Positions 8,498-22,046 are shown, counted from the first letter of the stretch. The stretch: 64,000 nt of DNA from Clostridia bacterium (GCA_017451425.1 JAFSPP010000029.1:1-64000), one strand, 5' to 3'. The notes: generated from the sequence alone by a model not told the origin. A program made the numbers and translations.

Positions 8498-8960
8498 ACA
8501 GGAAAAAGATATTCTTCTTAAGACGAAGCCCATGGGTTTCGATAAGAAGAAAACAATGGATTATATTGAAAAAATCCAGCTCGAGAACGAGGGCTTAAAG
8601 CGTCAGGTCCAGGACCTGAGTGCTAAGCAAAGTGCGCTTTTAAAGGAGAATGCCATGCTTCGGGCACGCCTTGATGTCGGCTCCGGTTCGGCTGCCGATA
8701 TCCCCGCTCCGGCTCAGGATTTTGAACCCGACCCCGAACCCGATCTTCTCGACGGATACGGTGAGCAGGTCAGCAAGCGCATAGTGAGCGAAAACCTTTC
8801 GGATCTCGATGCTGACCCCATGTTCGAAATGCCGTATGAGACCGTCGGTCATTCGTCACACAATCACAATGTTGAAAAGCGTGACGGCAAGACCATAGTC
8901 ACCTCGAAGAAGAATGTTGAGAAACGCGGCGGAAAAACATACATCAGCTCCAAGAAATAA
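8490..8960 (+). CDS. Coiled-coil protein with duplicated basic C-terminal motif
   Basis: About 156 residues from ATG 8490, which overlaps the hydrolase stop (TAA 8495-8497). Residues 8-50 (MGFDKKKTMDYIEKIQLENE...LKRQVQDLSAKQSALLKEN) form a heptad-patterned coiled coil recalling the N-terminal part of DivIVA/GpsB-type proteins. An acidic, proline-rich linker follows. The C-terminus repeats a unit, NVEKRDGKTIVTSKK then NVEKRGGKTYISSKK. Family and function are not recognised. A role as a cytoplasmic scaffold is conjecture. Confidence 0.65.
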   Translation: MSKQEKDILLKTKPMGFDKKKTMDYIEKIQLENEGLKRQVQDLSAKQSALLKENAMLRARLDVGSGSAADIPAPAQDFEPDPEPDLLDGYGEQVSKRIVSENLSDLDADPMFEMPYETVGHSSHNHNVEKRDGKTIVTSKKNVEKRGGKTYISSKK

Positions 8961-8971
8961 TTGAAAAGGAA

Positions 8972-9005
8972 AAGCCTCAGGAACAACGTCCTGAGGCTTT
9001 TTTGT
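8972..9005. terminator. Bidirectional intrinsic terminator
   Basis: AAGCCTCAGG pairs with CCTGAGGCTT around an 8-nt loop. A T-run follows on the + strand (for the coiled-coil gene) and TTTTCCTTTT on the minus strand (for the RNA at 9012-9197). Confidence 0.9.
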
Positions 9006-9011
9006 TTTATT

Positions 9012-9197
9012 ATCACCCGCCGAGCCGGGGTCCCGGAAATATTAACCTGCATATAGGCAGGTGGGTGCCCACTGTCCACTACCGTGCTCCCAGCGTCCCG
9101 CAAAGAAACGGGGAGGTCTGCACTCCATTTCCAAGTTAAGCTCCCTTTTAGTGTGTGTTGGGTTAGTATTCGGGAGAATCGAACCCGGCAGGCTTTT
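9012..9197 (-). ncRNA. ssrS: 6S RNA (ssrS) candidate
   Basis: About 186 nt on the minus strand with no plausible protein. The two ends form a long closing stem (GCCGGG with CCCGGC, CCTGCC with GGCGGG, TCCCG with CGGGA). A central open region is followed by an extended upper hairpin (CTCCC/GGGAG, CGTTTC/GGGACG). On the 3' side is GTGGGCACCCACCTGC followed by a 6-bp hairpin ACCTGC/GCAGGT. The GGCACCCACCT element with that small hairpin is characteristic of 6S RNA in many phyla, including Clostridia. 6S mimics an open promoter and binds housekeeping RNA polymerase. It ends at a shared terminator and starts 5-10 nt after the DUF1292 stop. I see no strong promoter of its own, so it may be processed from the DUF1292 transcript. 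Confidence 0.7.
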
Positions 9198-9201
9198 TCG
9201 C

Positions 9202-9516
9202 TTATTCTTCGTCCTCTCCGACGAGGAAAGGATATTTCTTCTTTATGCGCTCGAACATGATGTCGCCGATTTCATAAAGTTCATTCTCATCCTCAATCTG
9301 CTGAAGATAAGTTTCACCGTCTTCTTCTATAACTTCAAGAACAAAGAGCTCGTCATCTCCGTCGAGAATCTCCTCGTCGTCACCGTAGACGGGGAGGAGG
9401 GCGACATAGTGCTTTCCGCCGTCAGACTCTATACGGTCGAGTTCCTCAAACATGTGCTCGACACCGTCGTCGTCAGTCACCGTAATGATATCGGGATTGT
9501 ATTCCTGTTCTGTCAT
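9202..9516 (-). CDS. DUF1292 (YrzB-family) acidic protein
   Basis: 104 residues from ATG 9516, preferred over 9531 because GGGAAGTG then lies 5-6 nt upstream. It is very acidic, with the DUF1292 signature ITVTDDDGVEHMFEELDRI, YVALLPV, FVLEVIEEDGETYLQQIED and a C-terminal IGDIMFERIKKKYPF helix. DUF1292 proteins are widespread in Firmicutes, often near ruvX and alaS, and have no settled function. Here the gene is followed at once by the 6S-like RNA. It is cytoplasmic, with no membrane segment. Confidence 0.9.
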   Translation of the reverse strand: MTEQEYNPDIITVTDDDGVEHMFEELDRIESDGGKHYVALLPVYGDDEEILDGDDELFVLEVIEEDGETYLQQIEDENELYEIGDIMFERIKKKYPFLVGEDEE

Positions 9517-9549
9517 AAATTCACTTCCCATCGTGTTTAAACTACTTTC

Positions 9550-9578
9550 ATTTTACTGATATACAGGCGAAATGTCAA
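9550..9578 (-). promoter_or_regulatory. Promoter of DUF1292 / 6S RNA unit
   Basis: Minus-strand TTGACA (9573-9578) and TAAAAT (9550-9555) are separated by exactly 17 nt, a near-consensus sigma-A promoter. The start would be near 9543, about 27 nt before the ATG at 9516. Confidence 0.8.
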
Positions 9579-9620
9579 ATTGCCGCCCCCGTTTTAAGAG
9601 TGGTAAAAAAGGGCGATTTA

Positions 9621-11657
<2,037 letters not shown>

Positions 11658-11667
11658 ACAAAATAAA

Positions 11668-11703
11668 AACCGCTCACCGGGAGACCGATGAGCGGTTGTT
11701 TTT
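11668..11703. terminator. Bidirectional terminator between ligA and prs
   Basis: AACCGCTCA pairs with TGAGCGGTT. A T-rich stretch follows on the + strand and TTTTTATTTT follows on the minus strand, serving convergent ligA and prs. Confidence 0.9.
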
Positions 11704-11707
11704 ATGT

Positions 11708-12943
11708 TCAGATGTCGATTTTCATCTGTGCGCCGGCCTTGCCTTCACGCTGGGCGTTGTGCTTCTCGAGGAGGTTGTGGATTTTCTCCTGGGGATTTAA
11801 AAGACCGGAGATGGATATGTCGTGATTGATGGTGTCGATGATGAGAGCGATGTACTTTGACATCTCAACTTCGGTGTACCACTCACGCTCTTTGAGCTCG
11901 GGGGTCCTGTAGATGAGGTTTGTTGTCAGGACCTTCTCTATGTTGCCGCGTCTGTGGGCTTCGTCGAAGATATCGAGGCCGTTGCAGAAAAGGCCGAAGC
12001 AGGTGCAGACATAGATACGGTTTGCGCCGAGGCCTTTAAGCTTTTCTGCAACCTCAAGCATCGACTCGCCTGAGGAGATCATGTCGTCGACGACGATTAT
12101 GTCCTTGCCCGCGACGTTCGTGCCCAGGAATTCGTGGGCAAGAATCGGGTTGCGTCCGTCGATGATTCTTGTGTAGTCGCGGCGCTTGTAGAACATGCCG
12201 AGTTCAACGCCGAGTACGGTGGCATAGTGGATGGCACGGCCCATACCGCCTTCATCCGGGGATACGACCATCATGTTCTCGGGGTCGAAGTTTATGTCGG
12301 GTGAGCTCTTTATGAGAGCCTTTATCATCTGGTAAATGGGGGAGATGTTTTCGAAACCGTTTATCGGGATGGAGTTCTGTACTCTCGGGTCATGCGCGTC
12401 GAAGGTGATGATACTGTCGACGCCCATTGAGACGAGTTCCTGAAGGGCCATGGCGCAGTCGAGGGACTCACGTGAGGCACGCTTGTGCTGTCTGCCCTCG
12501 TAGAGCATGGGCATTACAACGGTTATGCGGTGAGCCTTGCCGCCGATCGCGTTTATTACGCGTTTGAGGTTCGCGAAGTGGTCGTCCGGGCTCATCGGTA
12601 CGTCCATACCGTACATTTTGTAGGTGACGCCGTAGTTGAAAACGTCAACGAGAATGAAGATGTCATAGCCGCGTACCGTGTGGTTGATTACGGCCTTGCT
12701 CTCGCCTGAACCGAAGCGGGGACATGTATAGTCAATGAGGTATGAGTCCTCGGCATAGCCCTCGATATTGAGCGGAGAGTTCTTCATGGTGAGGTTTTCG
12801 GAACGCCATTTTACGATGTAGCTGTCAATCTTCTTTGCGAGCTCTTCACATCCCGGAAGAGCGATAATTCCGAGTTTTCCGTAAGGAATCTTGGTGAATT
12901 CCGAGCTTTCGGGAAGGTCGAAAGCGGAAACATCGTTTATCAT
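11708..12943 (-). CDS. prs: Ribose-phosphate pyrophosphokinase, long form
   Basis: 411 residues, against about 315 for the common bacterial enzyme. It makes PRPP from ribose 5-phosphate and ATP for nucleotide, histidine and tryptophan synthesis. The PRPP/ribose-phosphate loop is DIIVVDDMISSGES, the flexible catalytic region includes FYKRRDYTRI, and the N-terminal half holds RFGSGESKA...GYDIFILVDVF. Extra length is spread over the N-terminus (about 70 residues before the conserved core) and an extended C-terminal helix (QEKIHNLLEKHNAQREGKAGAQMKIDI). Such long PRPP synthetases recur in Clostridia. The gene is monocistronic, with AT-rich upstream DNA. Confidence 0.93.
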   Translation of the reverse strand: MINDVSAFDLPESSEFTKIPYGKLGIIALPGCEELAKKIDSYIVKWRSENLTMKNSPLNIEGYAEDSYLIDYTCPRFGSGESKAVINHTVRGYDIFILVDVFNYGVTYKMYGMDVPMSPDDHFANLKRVINAIGGKAHRITVVMPMLYEGRQHKRASRESLDCAMALQELVSMGVDSIITFDAHDPRVQNSIPINGFENISPIYQMIKALIKSSPDINFDPENMMVVSPDEGGMGRAIHYATVLGVELGMFYKRRDYTRIIDGRNPILAHEFLGTNVAGKDIIVVDDMISSGESMLEVAEKLKGLGANRIYVCTCFGLFCNGLDIFDEAHRRGNIEKVLTTNLIYRTPELKEREWYTEVEMSKYIALIIDTINHDISISGLLNPQEKIHNLLEKHNAQREGKAGAQMKIDI

Positions 12944-13124
12944 AAGTAATCTTACCCCCGTCTATTTTTAACAAACAATTACACACAAAGATTTTAACAT
13001 AACTTATATGTATAGACAACGGAAAAAAGCAACAAAAAAATCGGGTTTGGAGGCAAAAAAATATGCAATTCAAAATACGTCAAAAAGATAACAAGGAATT
13101 GGGCTTTTTTTGCCCTCCTCTTTG

Positions 13125-13153
13125 TTGAATTAGCCAAAATTTGTTGCTATAAT
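13125..13153 (+). promoter_or_regulatory. Promoter of the V-ATPase operon
   Basis: TTGAAT (13125-13130) and a perfect TATAAT (13148-13153) are separated by 17 nt. The start would be near 13160, giving a leader of about 65 nt that contains the GCGTATT palindrome. Confidence 0.8.
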
Positions 13154-13171
13154 AACTAAGTTAATACATGT

Positions 13172-13188
13172 GCGTATTATTAATACGC
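13172..13188. promoter_or_regulatory. Palindrome in the V-ATPase leader
   Basis: GCGTATT-ATT-AATACGC is a perfect 7-bp inverted repeat at about +12 to +28 from the predicted start. It could be an operator for a repressor or a small RNA hairpin near the 5' end. Nothing in the window identifies a cognate regulator. Confidence 0.45.
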
Positions 13189-13225
13189 GCGCGAAACTTA
13201 TTAAAAGAAAGGGTGATATGGAGGA

Positions 13226-13537
13226 ATGGCTTCAGAAATGATTAACAGGGTCCTTGACGCAGAGAAAGCAGCTGCTGATAAGGAGACGGCCGCACGCGCC
13301 AAGGCTGCTGACATAGTCAAGGCTGCGGAAGCGGAGGCCAAGGCTGCTGCTGACGCCGGAAAGGTTGCTGCAGCAAAGGAAAAAGAGCAGATAATCGCGC
13401 AGGCTCAGAAGAAGGCAGATGAAATCTATGCCGACGCGCATGCTCAGGCTGTTCAGAAGAACGAAGCTCTCATCAAGAAGAGCGAGGAGAAGATGGACGA
13501 GTCCATCGCAGCCGTAATCAAGCACATTATCCCATAA
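13226..13537 (+). CDS. V-type ATPase subunit H-like (peripheral-stalk) protein
   Basis: 103 residues, almost entirely Ala/Lys/Glu-rich coiled coil (AEAEAKAAADAGKVAAAKEKEQIIAQAQKKADEIYADAHAQ), as in AhaH / subunit G (NtpF) stalk proteins. It should pair with subunit E as the peripheral stalk linking the A3B3 head to subunit I. The start is uncertain. ATG 13226 has GGAGGA directly against it. ATG 13238 overlaps the TGA of a possible 7-residue leader ORF (13218-13241) that has its own AAAGGGTGA. It is the first gene of the operon, as in E. hirae ntp. Confidence 0.8.
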   Translation: MASEMINRVLDAEKAAADKETAARAKAADIVKAAEAEAKAAADAGKVAAAKEKEQIIAQAQKKADEIYADAHAQAVQKNEALIKKSEEKMDESIAAVIKHIIP

Positions 13538-13579
13538 GCGAATTGGGAGACATTTTTTAAGTAAGGAGGTGTATCTTGA

Positions 13580-16140
<2,561 letters not shown>

Positions 16141-16186
16141 TTATAATCAGTTGACTTTTAACAATCGTTGATTAGGAGGTTTATTA

Positions 16187-16777
16187 ATGGCAGGGTTAGA
16201 TAAAATCATTGAAAGAATTGCACAAGACTCTGCTGCAAAATGTGACGGTATCATCTTTGACGCTCAGTCAGAAGCTTCAAAGATAAAGGATGCCGCTGCA
16301 CAGATGGCCGAAAATGACAAGGCGGCGACAATAGAGGCTGCCAACAAGGAAGCGAAAGCACTTGTTGACATGGCCGAGTCGGGAGCCGAACTCGAAGGCA
16401 AGAAACTTCTTCTCGCCACAAGAGTTGAAATCATTGACAAGGCCATTGACGTAGCCTCCAGGAAATTGGGTTCAATGCCCGATGATGAATATTTTGCAGC
16501 ACTCTATGCTCTCGTAAAGAAATATGCGCAGAGCGGAGAGGGTACAATGCTTCTTTCAGAGAGAGACCTGGGACGTCTTCCCAAGGACTTTGAAAAGAAA
16601 ATCAACGCCGACCTCGGAGCGGACAGCAAGCTCGTTGTCTCCAAGGATCCGGCGAATATCTCTGACGGCTTTATTCTCGTTTACGGAGATATTGAAATCA
16701 ACTGCAGCTTTGAGGCCCTCATTGAAGATTCAAGAGACGCCATCAAAGATGAACTTAACAGCATAATTTTTGCCTAA
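16187..16777 (+). CDS. ntpE: V-type ATPase subunit E (peripheral stalk)
   Basis: 196 residues. An N-terminal half of coiled coil (IIFDAQSEASKIKDAAAQMAE...NKEAKALVDMAESGAELEG) is followed by a C-terminal globular domain that caps the A3B3 head (LVVSKDPANISDGFILVYGDIEINCSFEALIE). It pairs with the operon's first gene product to form the peripheral stalk. The ribosome site is AGGAGG, 8 nt before the ATG. Confidence 0.92.
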   Translation: MAGLDKIIERIAQDSAAKCDGIIFDAQSEASKIKDAAAQMAENDKAATIEAANKEAKALVDMAESGAELEGKKLLLATRVEIIDKAIDVASRKLGSMPDDEYFAALYALVKKYAQSGEGTMLLSERDLGRLPKDFEKKINADLGADSKLVVSKDPANISDGFILVYGDIEINCSFEALIEDSRDAIKDELNSIIFA

Positions 16778-16807
16778 ATCACATTATTGCAAAAGGAGGA
16801 CGCGAGT

Positions 16808-17782
16808 ATGAATCGCGAATATGATTACACTTATGCAGTAGCGCGTGTGAGGGCAAATGAGCTGTCACTTTTAAGTGCGGCCGACATAGAGCAGCTTATC
16901 GTTGCCGGTGATTACAAGACCACCATGCACAAGCTCTCTGACTCCGGCTGGGGTGAGATAAAGGACATCTACGACTATGCGGGTTATCTCGAGAATTACT
17001 TCGCAAAGACGTGGAACTTCCTCGTAGAGATCATGGGCGATATCCATGAGCTCGATCTGCTCCTCATCAAGAATGACATGCAGAACCTCAAAGCGGCACT
17101 TAAGAGTATTGTATCTCAGCATGACGCGAAAGATTTATACGTCCAGTCCACTGTGTATGACACACAGGAAATCTTAAAGGCAGTCGAAGAGCGTTCATTC
17201 AAAGATCTGCCGGACTTCATGCAGAAGCCCGCAGAGGAGGCATATGAAGTGCTTACCGCGACCGCAAACGGTCAGCTCGCGGACGCTATCATCGACAAGG
17301 CCACACTTGAGAGAATCAAGTATCTCGGCGTGAAGTCCGGCAGCCCGGTTCTCGCGGAACTCGCAGAGCGTATGTGCGCAACAGCGAACATAAAGACCGC
17401 TCTCCGCTGCGCGAACACCGGCAAGTCCAAGGATTTTGTTGAGCGTTCTCTCTGTGAATGTGACACCATTGCAAAACACAAACTCGTAGAGACCTCTCTC
17501 GAGGGCGTGGACGCGGTTTTGAACTATCTCAATGATACTTCCTATGCCGTAGCAGGCGAGAAGTTCAAAGAGAGTACATCCGTGTTTGAAAAGTGGTGCG
17601 ACGACATTCTCATGGAATGCGTAAACGAGGCTCGTTACACGGCTTTCGGCATTGACCCGATAGTTGCTTATTATGTAGCCCGTGACGCAGAGATCAAAAC
17701 AGTTCGTATAATTCTTTCAGCCAAGATTAACAATCTTCCCGCAGATGTTATCAGAGAGAGGGTGAGAGCGCTTTATGTATAA
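16808..17782 (+). CDS. ntpC: V-type ATPase subunit C (central-stalk adaptor)
   Basis: 324 residues from ATG 16808, chosen because AAAGGAGGA lies 8-9 nt upstream; an earlier ATG at 16787 lacks one. It is the funnel-shaped C/d subunit that sits on the K ring and receives the D-F shaft. Family features are the N-terminal YDYTYAVARVRANE and three related helical repeats (LDLLLIKNDMQNLKAAL, FEKWCDDILMECVNEARYTAFGIDPIVAYYVARDAEIKTVRIIL). It overlaps the next gene by 8 nt. Confidence 0.93.
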   Translation: MNREYDYTYAVARVRANELSLLSAADIEQLIVAGDYKTTMHKLSDSGWGEIKDIYDYAGYLENYFAKTWNFLVEIMGDIHELDLLLIKNDMQNLKAALKSIVSQHDAKDLYVQSTVYDTQEILKAVEERSFKDLPDFMQKPAEEAYEVLTATANGQLADAIIDKATLERIKYLGVKSGSPVLAELAERMCATANIKTALRCANTGKSKDFVERSLCECDTIAKHKLVETSLEGVDAVLNYLNDTSYAVAGEKFKESTSVFEKWCDDILMECVNEARYTAFGIDPIVAYYVARDAEIKTVRIILSAKINNLPADVIRERVRALYV

Positions 17783-18092
17783 AATTGCTGCAATAGGCGA
17801 GAAGTCAAGCATCTACGGCTTTGCTTCTATAGGCCTTGAAATCTATCCCATCGAAGAGCCGCAGGCTGCCATCCATCAGATAAGAAGAATGGTTGAAGGC
17901 GGATACGCAGTTATTTTCATCACCGAAGAACTTGCAACTTCGATAGAAAGCGAACTCGACCGTTATCGTGAATTGCCCACACCGGCAATCATCCCCATTC
18001 CGGGCATCCAGGGAAATACAGGTCTTGGTATGAGAAACGTCAGCAAGTCTGTTGAACAGGCAGTTGGCTCAGACATACTTTCAGACGCGTAA
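17775..18092 (+). CDS. ntpG: V-type ATPase subunit F (central rotor stalk)
   Basis: 105 residues with a Rossmann-like fold. MYKIAAIGEKSSIYGFASIGLEIYPI is the typical start, followed by GGYAVIFITEELA and PAIIPIPGIQGNTGLGM. It binds subunit D in the central shaft. The symbol follows E. hirae naming; other schemes call it atpF. Translation starts inside the end of ntpC. Confidence 0.92.
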   Translation: MYKIAAIGEKSSIYGFASIGLEIYPIEEPQAAIHQIRRMVEGGYAVIFITEELATSIESELDRYRELPTPAIIPIPGIQGNTGLGMRNVSKSVEQAVGSDILSDA

Positions 18093-18141
18093 CGCGTATT
18101 TCAAAATTCAGCCGTAAACAGAAAGGGCAAGTGATAGAATT

Positions 18142-19905
18142 ATGAGTAAAGGTACTATTACCAAAGTCTCCGGCCCGCTTGTTATTGCCGATGGCATGCG
18201 CGACGCAAACATGTACGACGTTGTACGTGTAAGTGACGAGAGACTTATTGGTGAAATAATTGAAATGCACGAAGACCGTGCTTCTATCCAGGTTTACGAG
18301 GAGACTTCAGGTCTCGGAACAGGCACAGCCGTTGAATCAACAGGTGAGCCTCTTTCCGTTGAACTCGGTCCTGGACTTATTACAACAATCTACGACGGTA
18401 TTCAGAGACCCCTTGAGAGCATCATGGCTCAGACAGGCAACAACCTGAAGAGAGGTATTGAAGTTCCGTCACTCAACCGTGAGAAGAAATGGCACTTCGT
18501 ACCGAAGGTTGCCGAAGGTGACACGGTTGTACCCGGTGATATCATCGGTACCGTTCAGGAGACAGAGGTTGTTGAACACAGAATTATGGTTCCGCCCCGC
18601 TCAAAGGGTGGCGTAATCAAATCAATCAAGGAAGGCGACTTCACTGTCACAGAGACGGTCGCGGTTCTTGACAATGGCGAAGAGATCCAGCTTATGCAGA
18701 AGTGGCCCGTACGTGTAGGCCGCCCCTATGCAAGAAAGCTCGACCCGACAATCCCTCTTGTAACCGGTCAGCGTGTTGTTGACGCGCTCTTCCCGCTTGC
18801 AAAGGGCGGTTGTGCAGCCATCCCCGGACCCTTCGGTTCAGGTAAGACAGTTACACAGCACCAGCTCGCTAAGTGGGCTGACGCCGAGATCGTTGTTTAC
18901 ATCGGTTGCGGCGAGCGTGGTAACGAGATGACAGACGTTCTTCTTGAGTTCCCCGAACTTATCGACCCTCATACCGGTAAGTCACTCATGGAGCGTACCG
19001 TTCTTATCGCAAACACATCGGATATGCCTGTTGCTGCCCGTGAGGCATCAGTTTACACAGGTATCACAATAGCTGAGTACTTCCGTGATATGGGTTACTC
19101 AGTAGCCCTCATGGCTGACTCCACATCCCGTTGGGCAGAGGCCCTTCGTGAGATGTCCGGTCGTCTTGAGGAAATGCCCGGTGAAGAAGGTTACCCGGCA
19201 TACCTCGGTTCCCGTATTGCACAGTTCTATGAGCGTGCAGGCCGTGTTATCTCCCTCGGCTCAGACGAGCGCGAAGGTGCCCTCTCGGCAATCGGCGCCG
19301 TATCCCCTCCGGGTGGTGATATTTCCGAGCCCGTATCCCAGGCTACTCTTCGTATCGTAAAGGTTTACTGGGGTCTTGATGCAGCTCTCGCATACAAGAG
19401 ACACTTCCCGGCCATCAACTGGCTGACATCTTATTCGCTCTATGCGGACAAGCTCGGTAAGTGGTTCAATGCCGAGGTAGCTGAAGACTGGACAACACTT
19501 CGTACCAAGATGATGACACTCCTCTCAGAGGAAGCAGAGCTCGACGAAATCGTTAAGATGGTCGGTATGGATGCTCTTTCAGATCCTGACCGTCTTAAGA
19601 TGGAAGCTGCCCGTTCAATCCGTGAGGACTTCCTTCATCAGGTAGCGTTCGACCCGGTTGACACTTACTCTTCACCCAAGAAGATGCACTATATGATGAC
19701 CCTCGTAGTCAGCTTCTATGAGCGTTCAGCTGATGCACTTTCAAAGGGTGCCTCAATCAAAGACATCATCGACCTTCCCGTACGTGAAGCCATCGGTCGT
19801 TTCAAGTACATCAAGGAAGAGGAGATAGATGCAGAATTCGAGAAGATCGATGCTCGTCTCAACTCCGAGCTTGCCGATGCTCTCAATAAGGAGGAGGACT
19901 ATTAA
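18142..19905 (+). CDS. ntpA: V-type ATPase catalytic subunit A
   Basis: 587 residues. The Walker A loop GPFGSGKT (229-236) is the form specific to V/A-type A subunits, and the A-subunit insertion (about residues 110-200) is present. Later motifs include GERGNEM, the Walker B region [18 protein letters not shown] and [11 protein letters not shown]. It hydrolyses ATP at the A-B interfaces to drive the rotor, or synthesises ATP in reverse. The stop overlaps the ntpB start (TAATG at 19903-19907). Confidence 0.98.
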   Translation: MSKGTITKVSGPLVIADGMRDANMYDVVRVSDERLIGEIIEMHEDRASIQVYEETSGLGTGTAVESTGEPLSVELGPGLITTIYDGIQRPLESIMAQTGNNLKRGIEVPSLNREKKWHFVPKVAEGDTVVPGDIIGTVQETEVVEHRIMVPPRSKGGVIKSIKEGDFTVTETVAVLDNGEEIQLMQKWPVRVGRPYARKLDPTIPLVTGQRVVDALFPLAKGGCAAIPGPFGSGKTVTQHQLAKWADAEIVVYIGCGERGNEMTDVLLEFPELIDPHTGKSLMERTVLIANTSDMPVAAREASVYTGITIAEYFRDMGYSVALMADSTSRWAEALREMSGRLEEMPGEEGYPAYLGSRIAQFYERAGRVISLGSDEREGALSAIGAVSPPGGDISEPVSQATLRIVKVYWGLDAALAYKRHFPAINWLTSYSLYADKLGKWFNAEVAEDWTTLRTKMMTLLSEEAELDEIVKMVGMDALSDPDRLKMEAARSIREDFLHQVAFDPVDTYSSPKKMHYMMTLVVSFYERSADALSKGASIKDIIDLPVREAIGRFKYIKEEEIDAEFEKIDARLNSELADALNKEEDY

Positions 19906-21278
19906 TGCCAAAAGAGTATAGAACCATACAAGAGGTAGCAGGTCCTCTTATGATCGTTCGTGATGTAGAAAACGTCACATACAACGAACTTGGCGAAATA
20001 GAGCTTGCAAACGGCGACAAGCGCCGCTGCAGAGTTCTTGAAGTTGACGGCTCCAACGCAGTTGTACAGCTTTTCGAGAGCTCAACAGGTATCAACCTCT
20101 CCGACTCCAAGGTTCGTTTCTCAGGACGTCAGATGGAAATCGGTGTTTCCACCGACATGCTCGGCCGTGTATTTGACGGTCTCGGCAACCCCATCGACGG
20201 CGGTCCTGAAATCATCCCCGATAAAAGACTTGACGTAAACGGCGCTCCCATGAACCCTGCAGCCCGTGCGTTCCCGTCTGAGTTCATTCAGACAGGCGTT
20301 TCCGCCATCGACGGTCTTAACACCCTCGTCCGCGGACAGAAGCTCCCCATCTTCTCAGGTTCGGGTCTTCCGCACGCTGAGCTCGCTGCTCAGATCGCCC
20401 GTCAGGCAAAGGTACGCGGCAAGGACGAGCAGTTCGCCGTTGTATTCGCCGCTCTCGGTATCACTTTCGAAGAGCAGAACTTCTTCGTAGAGTCCTTCCG
20501 TGAGACAGGCGCCATCGACAGAACAGTCATGTTCTCCAACCTCGCAAACGACCCCGCTGTTGAGCGTATAGCCACTCCTAAGATGGCTCTTACAACAGCT
20601 GAGTACCTCGCTTTCGAGAAGGGCATGCACGTTCTTGTCATCATGACAGATATCACAAACTATGCTGATGCTCTTCGTGAGATTTCAGCAGCCCGTAAGG
20701 AAGTTCCGGGCCGTCGTGGTTATCCGGGTTACCTCTACACCGACCTCGCTACAATGTATGAGCGTGCCGGTCGTCAGAAGGGTAAGGATGGTTCCATCAC
20801 CATGATTCCCATCCTTTCAATGCCTGAGGATGACAAGACTCACCCGATCCCCGACCTTACAGGATACATCACAGAGGGCCAGATCATGCTCTCCCGTGAC
20901 CTTGACCGCCGCGGCATCCAGCCTCCGGTAGACGTACTGCCTTCGCTTTCACGTCTTAAGGATAAGGGTACCGGCGAAGGAAAGACACGTAAGGACCACT
21001 CCAACACAATGAACCAGCTGTTCGCTGCTTACTCACGCGGTAAGGACGCCAAGGAACTTATGACGATCCTCGGTGAGGCAGCTCTTACAGAGATTGACCT
21101 TCTCTATGCTAAGTTCGCCGATGAGTTTGAGAAGCGTTATGTCTCCCAGGGCTATCAGACGAACCGCTCCATTGAAGAGACTCTTGACCTCGGTTGGGAA
21201 CTCCTTCGTATTCTTCCGCGTGCGGAACTTAAACGTATCTCCGATGCATTACTCGATGAGTACTATGACAAAAAGTAA
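19905..21278 (+). CDS. ntpB: V-type ATPase regulatory subunit B
   Basis: 457 residues. The non-catalytic partner of subunit A has the degenerate nucleotide loop SGSGLPH in place of a Walker A. Typical motifs are [43 protein letters not shown] and [22 protein letters not shown], the last including the arginine finger region. It alternates with A in the A3B3 head. Codon use is strongly biased, as in ntpA. Confidence 0.98.
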   Translation: MPKEYRTIQEVAGPLMIVRDVENVTYNELGEIELANGDKRRCRVLEVDGSNAVVQLFESSTGINLSDSKVRFSGRQMEIGVSTDMLGRVFDGLGNPIDGGPEIIPDKRLDVNGAPMNPAARAFPSEFIQTGVSAIDGLNTLVRGQKLPIFSGSGLPHAELAAQIARQAKVRGKDEQFAVVFAALGITFEEQNFFVESFRETGAIDRTVMFSNLANDPAVERIATPKMALTTAEYLAFEKGMHVLVIMTDITNYADALREISAARKEVPGRRGYPGYLYTDLATMYERAGRQKGKDGSITMIPILSMPEDDKTHPIPDLTGYITEGQIMLSRDLDRRGIQPPVDVLPSLSRLKDKGTGEGKTRKDHSNTMNQLFAAYSRGKDAKELMTILGEAALTEIDLLYAKFADEFEKRYVSQGYQTNRSIEETLDLGWELLRILPRAELKRISDALLDEYYDKK

Positions 21279-21293
21279 AGTAGGTGAAGCCTT

Positions 21294-21956
21294 GTGGCAA
21301 GACTCAATGTAAACCCTACCCGCATGGAGCTCACCAACATAAAGAATAAGCTGAAGACGGCGCGAAAGGGCCATAAGCTTCTCAAGGACAAGAGAGATGA
21401 ACTCATGCGTCAGTTCATCGAACTGGTCCGCGAGAACAAGGAAATCCGTCGCGAAGTCGAAAAGGGTATCCAGGCCGCAAACGCCCATATGGCGGTTGCC
21501 CGTTCGGTAATGTCCGATGAGGCTTTAAATGTTGCTCTTATGCTTCCCATGCAGGAAATGAGCCTTGAGATAACCGAAAAGAATGTCATGAGCGTTATGA
21601 TTCCCGTCTTTGAAACTAAGTTCAAGACTGCGGATGAGAACGATATCTACTCATACGGTTATGCATTCACTTCAAGTGATCTGGATGACGCTGTTAAGGC
21701 ATTATCCGACATCATGCCTAAAATGCTGAGACTCGCTGAGGTCGAGAAATCCTGCCAGCTCATGGCTGCTGAGATTGAGAAGACCAGACGCCGTGTTAAC
21801 GCGCTCGAGCATGTACTTATTCCTCAGTATGAGGAGACAATAAAGTACATCCGTATGAAACTTGATGAGAACGACCGTGCAACCACGACCCGACTCATGA
21901 AGGTCAAGGATATGATGCTTGAAGAGGCTCATCACTACAGCGAAAAAGAGGCTTAA
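21294..21956 (+). CDS. ntpD: V-type ATPase subunit D (central rotor shaft)
   Basis: 220 residues from GTG 21294. Two long helices at the ends (LNVNPTRMELTNIKNKLKTARKGHKLLKDKRDELMRQFI... and ...EKTRRRVNALEHVLIPQYEETIKYIRMKLDENDR) form the antiparallel coiled-coil axle that turns inside A3B3. It is the last gene of the nine-gene operon. No homologue of the K+-linked ntpJ gene follows. Confidence 0.95.
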   Translation: MARLNVNPTRMELTNIKNKLKTARKGHKLLKDKRDELMRQFIELVRENKEIRREVEKGIQAANAHMAVARSVMSDEALNVALMLPMQEMSLEITEKNVMSVMIPVFETKFKTADENDIYSYGYAFTSSDLDDAVKALSDIMPKMLRLAEVEKSCQLMAAEIEKTRRRVNALEHVLIPQYEETIKYIRMKLDENDRATTTRLMKVKDMMLEEAHHYSEKEA

Positions 21957-21978
21957 GGCCGAAATCGCAAAATAAATC

Positions 21979-22005
21979 GGCCCCCTTGAACAAGGGGGCC
22001 TTTTA
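21979..22005 (+). terminator. Terminator of the V-ATPase operon
   Basis: GGCCCCCTT pairs with AAGGGGGCC around GAAC and is followed by TTTTATT. Confidence 0.93.
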
Positions 22006-22018
22006 TTATGCACTTTGC

Positions 22019-22046
22019 TTGACTTTTATGTGCAAGAGTGTAAAAT
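22019..22046 (+). promoter_or_regulatory. Promoter of the ohrR-like operon
   Basis: TTGACT (22019-22024) and TAAAAT (22041-22046) are separated by 16 nt. The start would be near 22053, just upstream of the operator palindrome. Confidence 0.75.

Larger units (their letters stand above)
12944..13217. other. Divergent intergenic region between prs and the V-ATPase operon
   Basis: AT-rich region of about 280 nt. It holds the upstream sequence of prs (with a possible GGGGGTAAGA ribosome site on the minus strand), a GGGC-T7-GCCC hairpin at 13101-13115 of unclear role, the V-ATPase promoter and a palindrome (both listed separately). No small protein gene is convincing here. Confidence 0.6.

Noticed and set aside
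9061-9540. A 159-residue + strand open frame
   Set aside because: It runs through the 6S-like RNA and antisense to DUF1292, has unlikely composition and no ribosome site, and both overlapped features have better support.
13101-13115. GGGC-T7-GCCC as a terminator
   Set aside because: The T-run is in the loop rather than after the stem, on either strand, and only 4 bp pair.
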